A stretch of DNA of 64,000 nt, from the NCBI RefSeq assembly GCF_044377035.1, contig NZ_JBILJW010000014.1:1-64000 (forward strand), in the 5' to 3' direction. Positions 37,401 through 42,928 of the stretch are shown here, piece after piece. The notes under the pieces were generated by a model that worked only from the letters and a program-made list of their open reading frames with translations, ran no database searches and was not told the origin of the DNA. The position numbers were made by a program, and so were the translations under genes. Source of the DNA: Silanimonas sp044377035 (lineage in GTDB: Bacteria; Pseudomonadota; Gammaproteobacteria; Xanthomonadales; Xanthomonadaceae). Numbering within the stretch: position 1 is the first letter of the stretch; every line of letters begins with the position of its first letter.

Positions 37401-37538
37401 CTCGCCGCGCATGGCCCGGGCGACGACGAAGGGTAGGAGCACGCAGCCTGCGACCAGGGACAGGATCATGAGGACCGCGACTCGATGGTCGTCGCGGGCC
37501 GAACGCCAGCGTTGGACCAGTGAACGGATGGCTTGCAT
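34461..37538 (-). CDS. Hybrid sensor histidine kinase with GAF, PAS, receiver and Hpt domains
   Basis: 1025 residues. About six N-terminal membrane helices (to residue 190) form the sensor, then GAF (about 195-350), PAS (about 385-480), HisKA with SHEIRTPMAGVIG, HATPase with GTGLGLAISRNLVELMGG, a receiver (AEDYPTNQ, phospho-Asp in VLMDGRMPEMDG, SKPINERE) and a C-terminal Hpt with QFHGIKGSAGF. All phosphotransfer residues of a full His-Asp-His-Asp relay are present, the last Asp being in the regulator next door. ATG 37538 follows a good GGAGGTG site; the ORF could be drawn 15 residues longer. Confidence 0.93.
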   Translation of the reverse strand: MQAIRSLVQRWRSARDDHRVAVLMILSLVAGCVLLPFVVARAMRGEWALAIADLATSGLAFACFVHVLMTGRLAVATYVMTIAGTAFSVWAAARLGEHGFFVAFPLVAVNFLLLRSREAWTLLATMLVAVTAIAAPKSGLLFIAAYCGAMLAFGLFAATFASQWNRQSARMAAQIAEIGEKERLQKALFDISELADHAESDEAMLEAMHRVVERLMYARNFYIVSLDREQGTIRFDYYVDEQDDAIFGDVPVDNIKHGLTWHLLTGGRPLRGTMADVAAQVRGELRGIGSDAKNWLGVPMLVDGEVVGAMVVQSYTHGVVYTERDQSVLGFMASQIQHSLARRGYRERLERLVHERTRSIAELYSQQHAVFNSAPVGLMIEGDGRVVMANPELHRILGEASGSLQDQPVDPRLAKAGDIAITTAEGDRRWIAVHRTDASVDGQREAAVVVVQDLTERKMLEGLAESSLRDALEAKTSADRAREQAEQANHTKSEFLAMMSHEIRTPMAGVIGMQGFALRDRHLSPGTRDQIELAQENARALMTIINDILDFSKIEARKMAVESVDFSVRAVVDDLYELMADRASAKSVMLKVHVENALPDWSKGDPTRLRQVLVNLVGNAVKFTEVGSVTVSVRHRLQADGVPMVEFAVQDTGIGIQPEAMQRLFDAFTQADTSTTRKYGGTGLGLAISRNLVELMGGTMNADSKPGLGTRFWFALPLPNGNAPDSAEDDAQSPHTHRLAILCAEDYPTNQIIIRTLLEDRGHDVDIVENGKLAIDALARRDYDLVLMDGRMPEMDGATATRHIRAGGIDHVRVRRPGLPIIALTANATSEDRRLYLESGMDEFLSKPINERELHALLERMVGRLLAEGRPLPPQDQDPGAALDALFGIVEAPANAPAPPPQGRTDTPLSGAERAGAPPTKRKAGPADLRSRMWGAFLADLPERRRALVASFEARHAIELAQQFHGIKGSAGFLAPDGPLHRLAGELEKAADREDWPFMDAETPRLLTLLDPDTLGEPHEDPARR

Positions 37539-37804
37539 CGCGCACCTCCGCCAGAACGTCGGGTCCGCGGGGCGCGGGCCCAAGCTTGAACGCTAGTCCG
37601 CGCAACGCGTTTCGTGATTCGGGAAAAGCCCGATCAGCAAACGTGACCACGATCGCAGGCCGCGCCCCTGTTCTTCCGATTGCAAACGCGCGTCCGTGAC
37701 GCACGTCGAGGATCCGAACAGAAGTCGTTGCGGATGCGCCGGGAGGAGGGTCGCGCCTTACCGTCATCGCATCCGGGCCGCCGGCCCCGATCGACGAGGA
37801 CGCC

Positions 37805-38209
37805 ATGAGCATCCGCTGCCCCGATTTCGACGCCAGTACGTTGGAAGCCCTGACCGGGGACGATCCCCGTCAGCTGCGCCGCTTCTACCTCATGTTCCAG
37901 GCCGTGTGCCGATGGCAGCACGAGGCACTGTGCCGCGAGGCGACCCAGGGCCACTTGGAGGAGGCGGCCCGGTGCGCCCGACGCCTGAAGGTCTCGTGCT
38001 TCACCGTTGGTGCCTTGGCGCTTGGCCATGCGTACAGCCGCATCGAATCCATCGCCAGTCGTTGGGACGGCGATGAGCTGCGTGCCAGCCTTGTCGATAT
38101 CGAAGCGCAGCTCGAGTACACGCTCGCCAACCTCGGTGATATCGCCGTGGGCATCGCCGGGCGTGAGATGCCGGTGCTGCGGCGGGCCGCCGCCGAGGCC
38201 CGCCCATGA
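37805..38209 (+). CDS. Degenerate Hpt-domain protein without the phospho-histidine
   Basis: 134 residues of mostly helical sequence matching the Hpt pattern: a phosphotransfer domain normally has AHxLKGS; here the same place reads CARRLKVSCFTVGALALGHAYSRIES, so the His is Arg59 and the Gly is Val63. The rest of the four-helix bundle pattern (FYLMFQAVCRWQHEALCREATQGHLEEAARCAR, ending DIEAQLEYTLANL) is kept. It cannot carry phosphate by the usual means and could act as a decoy or binding partner for receivers. Divergent from the hybrid kinase (266 bp gap) and 61 bases before the FixJ-type gene. Confidence 0.75.
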   Translation: MSIRCPDFDASTLEALTGDDPRQLRRFYLMFQAVCRWQHEALCREATQGHLEEAARCARRLKVSCFTVGALALGHAYSRIESIASRWDGDELRASLVDIEAQLEYTLANLGDIAVGIAGREMPVLRRAAAEARP

Positions 38210-38270
38210 AGACCGCCCGCGCAACGGTAGGGTAGCCTTGGACGTGGGGACCATGGATCAGGGGGCGCGC

Positions 38271-38915
38271 ATGCCGGTGATCGTGTGGGTGGTCGACGAT
38301 GACGACCACCTTCGTACTCTGCTCGTCGATGTGCTGAAGGCATTCGGCCTCGACGCCCGAGGCGCCTCCGGTGCCGACGCCTTTCTGCTGGCCTACGCGG
38401 ACGTGGGGCGGGGCCACCCGCAGGTGCTGTCGATTGATTACTCGATGCCCGGCACCGACGGCATCGCCGCGTTGCGTCTGGCAAGGCGCGCGGGTTTCGA
38501 CGGTCCGGCGCTGATGCTGTCCGGCGTCGTCGATCTGCCCCATGTGGTCGAAGCGATGCAGCAAGGCATGCTCACCGTGCTGCCCAAGCCGGTCGACCTC
38601 GAGGCCTATGCCCGCCAAGTCGGCGAAGCTGCCGCCGTGGCCGAGCAGGAGCACCGTCGCCGCGAGGAACGGGAACGGCAGAGCGCCAGGTTCGCCCTGT
38701 TGACCGCACGCGAGTCGGAGGTCCTGGTGGCCTTGGGCGAGGGGCTGATGAACAAGCAGGTCGCCGATCGCTTGGGCCTCAGCATCAAGACGGTGGAGAC
38801 GCATCGCCACCATTTGATGGAGAAGCTCGAACTGCATACCGCGGGTGCGTTGATGCGCTGTGCGGTCGAGTACCGGCTGCGTGCGGCGGACGAGGGGCGC
38901 GAAACCCTGCACTGA
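38271..38915 (+). CDS. FixJ/NarL-like response regulator with LuxR helix-turn-helix
   Basis: 214 residues. Receiver at 1-120 (VVDDDDHLRTLL, phospho-Asp56 in SIDYSMPG, PKP with the conserved Lys), then a coiled linker (VAEQEHRRREERERQS) and a LuxR-type DNA-binding domain LTARESEVLVALGEGLMNKQVADRLGLSIKTVETHRHHL. It would be the transcriptional output of the neighbouring phosphorelay. ATG 38271 has AGGGGG six bases before it and is preferred; ATG 38253 in the same frame is possible. Confidence 0.92.
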   Translation: MPVIVWVVDDDDHLRTLLVDVLKAFGLDARGASGADAFLLAYADVGRGHPQVLSIDYSMPGTDGIAALRLARRAGFDGPALMLSGVVDLPHVVEAMQQGMLTVLPKPVDLEAYARQVGEAAAVAEQEHRRREERERQSARFALLTARESEVLVALGEGLMNKQVADRLGLSIKTVETHRHHLMEKLELHTAGALMRCAVEYRLRAADEGRETLH

Positions 38916-38951
38916 CGCCGCGGTGTCCTCGGGAACGCCCGAGGCGGCGTG

Positions 38952-39506
38952 TCACCAGACGAGGTCGTCCGGCACCGTGAACTGCGCGTAGTACGCGTCG
39001 TCCTCGGTGCTGCCCGCGGTGGCTGCGGTGTCGGCGGCGCTGCGGTTGTCGAGCACGATCAGATCGGGAGCGCGCTCGCGCACCTTCTCAGCGGCGAGTC
39101 GCGGCAACAGCGCCACGCCATCCTCGAAGCGCACGATCACCAGTTGGCCATTGGCGAGCTGGCGTCGCGTGGCCTCATCGACCAGCAGGCTGCGGATCGC
39201 GCCGTCGATCGGATACCGGTATTCGATGTCGCCCTTCACCGCGACGCGCTTGTCGAGGGTGATCTGGCGCGCCTGCGCGCGCAGCGCCTTGGCCTGCGCC
39301 TCGGCCTTCTGGGCTGCGGCCAACGCGCGGTCGCGTTCGACCTTTTCTTCGCGGGCGCGCTCGGCCTCGCGCTGGATTTCGGCAGCGGCCGACGGCGCTT
39401 CGCCGCGACGTGCCTTCTCCTGCTCGCGTGCAGCTTCGGCGGCCTTCGACTTCTTCGCGAGACCGGCCTTGAGCAGTTGTTCCTGCAGGGCGTTGAGCTT
39501 GGCCAT
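38952..39506 (-). CDS. DUF2058 (YaiL-like) protein
   Basis: 184 residues. Starts MAKLNALQEQLLKAGLAKKSKAAEA, followed by a long charged coiled coil (to about 95) and a compact C-terminal domain (QITLDKRVAVKGDIEYRYPIDGAIRSLLVDE, then RQLANGQLVIVRFEDGVALLPR). This is the DUF2058 family, E. coli YaiL, annotated as a nucleoprotein/polynucleotide-associated protein but without known role. ATG 39506 is the family start. Confidence 0.88.
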   Translation of the reverse strand: MAKLNALQEQLLKAGLAKKSKAAEAAREQEKARRGEAPSAAAEIQREAERAREEKVERDRALAAAQKAEAQAKALRAQARQITLDKRVAVKGDIEYRYPIDGAIRSLLVDEATRRQLANGQLVIVRFEDGVALLPRLAAEKVRERAPDLIVLDNRSAADTAATAGSTEDDAYYAQFTVPDDLVW

Positions 39507-39560
39507 GGGGCGATCGGGCTTGGCGTTTCGGGGCGGCAAGGATACCGCCGCCCGACGGCC

Positions 39561-39695
39561 GCGACGCTGTTCGGCTTCGCGCCGCCGGGCGTCTCGGCCT
39601 CCGCGATGGCCGTGGTGGTGGGTGTGCTGGCCGCGGTGCTGTTCGAATGGCTGAAGCGCGTGGACTGGGTCCGAAAGGCGCTGGGCGGCACCTAG
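39561..39695 (+). pseudogene. Relic of the C-terminus of a P-type cation-transporting ATPase
   Basis: The plus-strand frame ending at 39695 reads ATLFGFAPPG, then VSASAMAVVVGVLAAVLFEWLKR and a basic tail VDWVRKALGGT before a stop. A last membrane helix ending in FEWLKR after an LFGFAP motif is the usual end of P-type (Ca/Mg-type) ATPases. Nothing of the ATPase remains upstream: the frame enters antisense DUF2058 sequence. The piece fills the gap between DUF2058 and tlpA, overlapping the TlpA stop by four bases. I take it as a leftover of a deleted gene; a 45-residue membrane peptide is the alternative. Confidence 0.45.
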
Positions 39696-40513
39696 GGCGG
39701 CATCGGCAGCTTTGTGGAGTTACCGGCCAGTCGCGCCGCGATGCCGGCGCGGGTGAGTTCACCGACGTGCACGTCTATCAACCGCCCCTGCGCATCGAAG
39801 AACAGCGTCGTGGGCAGGCCGCGCGCTCCGGCGTCTTGCGAGAGCTGCGAAAGCCGATCCACCAGCACAAGGTCGAGCGCGAGGTTCTGGCTCTCGAGGT
39901 AACGCGTGATGGTGCCGGCGTCCTCGCCCTGGTTCGCGAACACGACGTGCACGTCGTCGTACCAGGCCTGTGCCGCGGCGAGCGCGGGCATTTCGCGTCG
40001 GCAGGGTGGGCACCACGTCGCCCACAGGTTCACGACGATCGGCTGGCCCTTCAGCGCGACGAGGCGCGTGCTGCGCCCATCGAGCCCCGTGAGCACGGCG
40101 TCGGAGAGGCCGATGGCCCGGGCCTGCCACTGCTGCAAGCCCGCCGTGAGTGCGCCATAGGCGAGCGCCGCGGCGACCAGCCCCGCGAGCAGGGGGCGAC
40201 GCAGGTCGGGCGTCCGCCACGCGCGCCATCCGGCGAAGGCGAGTGCGGCGATCACGCCCGCGATCGGCAGGTAGCCGCCATCGCCGGGCCGCAGCATCGC
40301 CCACGGGTCGGCGGCATACAGCGGCCACCACGCGACGATGAACGCGATGCGGGCGACCACCAGGCCCACGAGCGCAATGTCGAACAAGGCACCGCCAACG
40401 GCCGGTTTGGGGTCCGGCAGGCCGCGCGCGCGCCATCGGCCCGCGACGGTGCCCACGCCCCAGGCCGCGACGAGGATCAACACAGTGAAGGGCAGGGGGC
40501 CGAGGCTGGTCAT
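39692..40513 (-). CDS. TlpA-like thiol-disulfide oxidoreductase with an Lgt-like membrane domain
   Basis: 273 residues. The N-terminal ~140 residues form four or so membrane helices with features of the Lgt/prolipoprotein-transferase-like fold (ALFDIALVGLVVARIAFIV, then DGGYLPIAGVIAALAFAGWR). The C-terminal thioredoxin domain (VVNLWATWCPPCRREMPALAAAQAWY) carries the WCPPC redox site and the cis-Pro loop GLPTTLFFD. It should reduce periplasmic disulfides, for example during cytochrome c maturation. No ccm genes are close by. The membrane part replaces the single anchor of ordinary TlpA. Confidence 0.87.
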   Translation of the reverse strand: MTSLGPLPFTVLILVAAWGVGTVAGRWRARGLPDPKPAVGGALFDIALVGLVVARIAFIVAWWPLYAADPWAMLRPGDGGYLPIAGVIAALAFAGWRAWRTPDLRRPLLAGLVAAALAYGALTAGLQQWQARAIGLSDAVLTGLDGRSTRLVALKGQPIVVNLWATWCPPCRREMPALAAAQAWYDDVHVVFANQGEDAGTITRYLESQNLALDLVLVDRLSQLSQDAGARGLPTTLFFDAQGRLIDVHVGELTRAGIAARLAGNSTKLPMPP

Positions 40514-40543
40514 GCGCTCATGCTGCCGCCATCGGGGGCAGGA

Positions 40544-41371
40544 TCACGTCGAGGCTGGGTCGGCGTACACGAGGCTCAGGCAGGTCAGGCCGGCTTCGGC
40601 TTTCCCGAATTCAACCAGCGGCGTGTCGAACAGCGCATCGGGTGCGTGGCCACGGGCCCGCCAAGCGTCCCGCGCCAACGCGGCAGTTCTCGGCGCTGCG
40701 GCATTGATCAGCACGCGATCGTCGACGCGGAGCAGGTTCGCGGCGAAGGGCTCGTCCCCGGGAACGGCGAGTAGTTCGAAGCCGGCCGCGCGCAGGGCCT
40801 GCGCATCGACCCATTCCGGATTCACCAGCAGCAATCCCTCGTCGAGCGCGGTGCAGGCGGTCTTGAAGTGCAGGCTGCGGCCGACGGCGAAGGATTCGAC
40901 CGTGTAGCCGAAGGGCTCGGCGATCGCGTGCAGCTGCGCCACGCCCTCGGCATTGGTGCGCGTGGTGAGGCCCACCATCAGTCGCCGTCCGACGCGCAGC
41001 ACATCGCCGCCTTCGAGCGTGCCGGGCGCGGTGATGCGAGCAACGGGGCGCCCGAGAGCGCCGGCATCGGCGAGCAGGTGCGCCGGCTCGGCCTCGCGGC
41101 TGCGCGTCGGTCGGGTGAGTACCAGCACCTCGTCGAGCACCACGGCGGTGTCTTCCATGAAGACGCTGTCCGGGTGCGCCTCGATCGCGGGCAGCACCGT
41201 CACCGAGAGCCCCATGGCCGCCAGGACGTCGCGGTAGGCCGCGTGCTCGCGAGCGATGCCTTCAGCGTCGATCGCCACGCGGTCGAGGTGGGTGAGCTCG
41301 CAGGCGTCGAGCAGGCTGCGCGCCGGTTGTCGGACGATGGCGTAGCAGAGCCGGCGGGTCGACTCAGGCAT
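40544..41371 (-). CDS. Dimethylarginine dimethylaminohydrolase-like amidinotransferase-fold enzyme
   Basis: 275 residues of the pentein (guanidine-modifying) fold. FMEDTAVVLDE, TLEGGDVLRVG, SLHFKTACTAL and the catalytic Cys in AEAGLTCLSLVY near the C-terminus match DDAH, with His in LHFKT and Glu in EGGD. DDAH hydrolyses methylated arginines to citrulline; free arginine deiminase-like use is possible. ATG 41371 is chosen; it overlaps the stop of the upstream lipase gene by eight bases, so both are in one operon. Confidence 0.88.
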   Translation of the reverse strand: MPESTRRLCYAIVRQPARSLLDACELTHLDRVAIDAEGIAREHAAYRDVLAAMGLSVTVLPAIEAHPDSVFMEDTAVVLDEVLVLTRPTRSREAEPAHLLADAGALGRPVARITAPGTLEGGDVLRVGRRLMVGLTTRTNAEGVAQLHAIAEPFGYTVESFAVGRSLHFKTACTALDEGLLLVNPEWVDAQALRAAGFELLAVPGDEPFAANLLRVDDRVLINAAAPRTAALARDAWRARGHAPDALFDTPLVEFGKAEAGLTCLSLVYADPAST

Positions 41372-42218
41372 GGCTGGGTGCCGACAGGCCCGCCTGCGCT
41401 GCCAGCCACGCGACGAGGCCGGCCCGCACCTTCTCCCGTCCAATCTCGTGCAGGGTTTCGTGGCGCAAGCCCGGCAGGGCCACGAAGGTCTTGTCGGTGC
41501 TCGCCGCCTGCGGGAACAGTGCTCGGCTCGCTTCGAAGGACGTCAGCGGGTCGGCCTCGCCATGCATCAGGTAGAGCGGCATCGTCAGGCGCGGCAGGCA
41601 GGCTGGGGTGGCGGCCATCGCGGCTTCCAAGGCCAGGAACCATCCCGCCCGCGCCTGGTGGAGGATCAACGGGTCGGCGTCGTGGATCGCGATTTCGGCG
41701 GGATCGCTCGTCAGGTGCGCACCGGTGATGCCGCTCGGCATCGCGAATCGGGGCAACAGGCGGCCCAGCACGTGGGCGGCGAGCAGCTTCACGGCGTTCA
41801 CTTTCATCATCCGCGCGAACATCGGCCCGCTGAGCGCCAAGGCCTGGCAACGCTGCGGCTCCGACGCGGCGAAATGCGTGGCGATCAGCCCGCCCATCGA
41901 GTGGCCGAAGACCAGCGCGCCATCCTTCGTGCCGGCCGTCAGCGCCTCGAAGGCGGCGCGGGTGTCGTCGAGGTAATCCTCGAACCGGCGGAGGTCGGCA
42001 CGCAGTCCGTCCGAGCGCCCATGGCCGCGAAGGTCGAAGGCCAGCGCGTCGAAGCCGGCGTCGGCGAGGGCCTCCAACAGCTCGATGTAGCGCCCGCCAT
42101 GCTCGGCGAAGCCGTGAATCACGAGGATGCGTGCCTTGGGTGCCGCCGCCGCGTGACGACGGAAGAACAGGCGCGTGCCATCGCTGCTGGTGATGAAGCC
42201 TTCCGTCGTCGTGGCCAT
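41364..42218 (-). CDS. Monoacylglycerol-lipase-type alpha/beta hydrolase
   Basis: 284 residues. VIHGFAEHGGRYIELLEALADAG, FDLRGHGRSDG, nucleophile in GHSMGG, acid in LMHGEADPLTS and the histidine in LRHETLHE are the monoglyceride lipase (pldB-like, serine aminopeptidase S33) pattern. ATG 42218 has a strong AGGAGG site. It is upstream of the DDAH-type gene with an 8-base overlap. No signal peptide. Confidence 0.9.
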   Translation of the reverse strand: MATTTEGFITSSDGTRLFFRRHAAAAPKARILVIHGFAEHGGRYIELLEALADAGFDALAFDLRGHGRSDGLRADLRRFEDYLDDTRAAFEALTAGTKDGALVFGHSMGGLIATHFAASEPQRCQALALSGPMFARMMKVNAVKLLAAHVLGRLLPRFAMPSGITGAHLTSDPAEIAIHDADPLILHQARAGWFLALEAAMAATPACLPRLTMPLYLMHGEADPLTSFEASRALFPQAASTDKTFVALPGLRHETLHEIGREKVRAGLVAWLAAQAGLSAPSHA

Positions 42219-42278
42219 CGGGCCTCCTGTGGTGGGCGGACGGTATTGCACCACTCTTCCGCGAAAGGCGTGCGCCAC

Positions 42279-42668
42279 TCAGTCCGCCGTGTCGTCCTCG
42301 ATCGCGTGGTAGCGCAGCGCGGCGAGCGGGACGATCTGCATCGCCTTCTCGTGCGTCGCTTCCAGCCGAACCGGAGGCGCAATACCGGCCTCGAAAGCCT
42401 GCATCCAGCGCGAGGCGCACACGCACCACGAATCGCCGGGCTTCAGGCCGGTAAAGCCGAACTCGGGCCGAGGCGTGACCAGATCATTGCCGGCGCGGAC
42501 GGAGAACTCGAGGAACTCGGCGGTGACCTTGGCGCAGACCGTGTGGCTGCCTTGGTCGTTCTCGTCGGTGCGGCAGCAGCCGTCGCGGAACCAGCCGGTT
42601 TTCGGGTCGTGGCTGCAGTCCTCGAGCGGGGTGCCGAGGACGTTGAGGGGGCGGGTCGGGGCGGCCAT
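42279..42668 (-). CDS. DUF2237 family protein
   Basis: 129 residues with the typical family text: LNVLGTPLEDCSHDPKTGWFRDGCCRTDENDQGSHTVCAKVTAEFLEFSVRAGNDLVTP and GDSWCVCASRW. Five cysteines are conserved in the family (DCSHDP, GCC, VCA, CVCA). Function unknown; a metal or redox role is conceivable from the cysteines. ATG 42668 is the family start. 60 bases before the lipase gene on the same strand. Confidence 0.9.
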   Translation of the reverse strand: MAAPTRPLNVLGTPLEDCSHDPKTGWFRDGCCRTDENDQGSHTVCAKVTAEFLEFSVRAGNDLVTPRPEFGFTGLKPGDSWCVCASRWMQAFEAGIAPPVRLEATHEKAMQIVPLAALRYHAIEDDTAD

Positions 42669-42684
42669 GCGAGGACCTTTCGGA

Positions 42685-42710
42685 CACAAAAAACCCCGCA
42701 GAATCGCGGG
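42685..42710 (-). terminator. Rho-independent terminator after tRNA-Met
   Basis: On the minus strand ACCCCGCG-ATTC-CGGGGT-type stem (CCCCGCG/TGCGGGG) followed by six T. It lies nine bases after the tRNA 3' end. Confidence 0.85.
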
Positions 42711-42718
42711 GTTAGGTG

Positions 42719-42795
42719 TGGTGGCTATGGGTGGACTCGAACCACCGACCCCAGCATTATGAGTGCTGTGCTCTAACCGGCTGAGCTACATAGCC
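42719..42795 (-). tRNA. tRNA-Met (CAT), elongator
   Basis: 77 bases on the minus strand. Acceptor GGCTATG pairs with CATAGCC; discriminator A and an encoded CCA end follow. D-arm TAGCTCAGCCGGTTAGAGCA, anticodon loop CTCATAA (anticodon CAT), T-loop GGTTCGAGTCC. The body matches E. coli elongator tRNA-Met closely; an initiator would lack the 1-72 pair, and a lysidine tRNA-Ile2 has a different acceptor. Promoter and terminator are both visible, so it is a single-gene unit. Confidence 0.95.
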
Positions 42796-42807
42796 ACGGG
42801 GGCGGGC

Positions 42808-42836
42808 ATTGTCCACGCCGACCGCCGTCGCGTCAA
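42808..42836 (-). promoter_or_regulatory. Promoter of tRNA-Met
   Basis: On the minus strand TTGACG (42836-42831), a 17-base spacer and GACAAT (42813-42808). Transcription would start about 5-7 bases before the mature tRNA end. Confidence 0.65.
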
Positions 42837-42928
42837 CCGGACGACTGAACGGGCACCGTCAGACCCGGTCGCGACGCGGGATCGCCGATAATCGTAGGCC
42901 TCGCCTGCGCTTCGAGCCGACGCCCGCC

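Noticed and set aside
40544..42218. Arginine-catabolism operon (DDAH plus hydrolase)
   Set aside because: The overlapping partner is a lipase-type hydrolase with no link to arginine, and no ornithine or citrulline genes are near.
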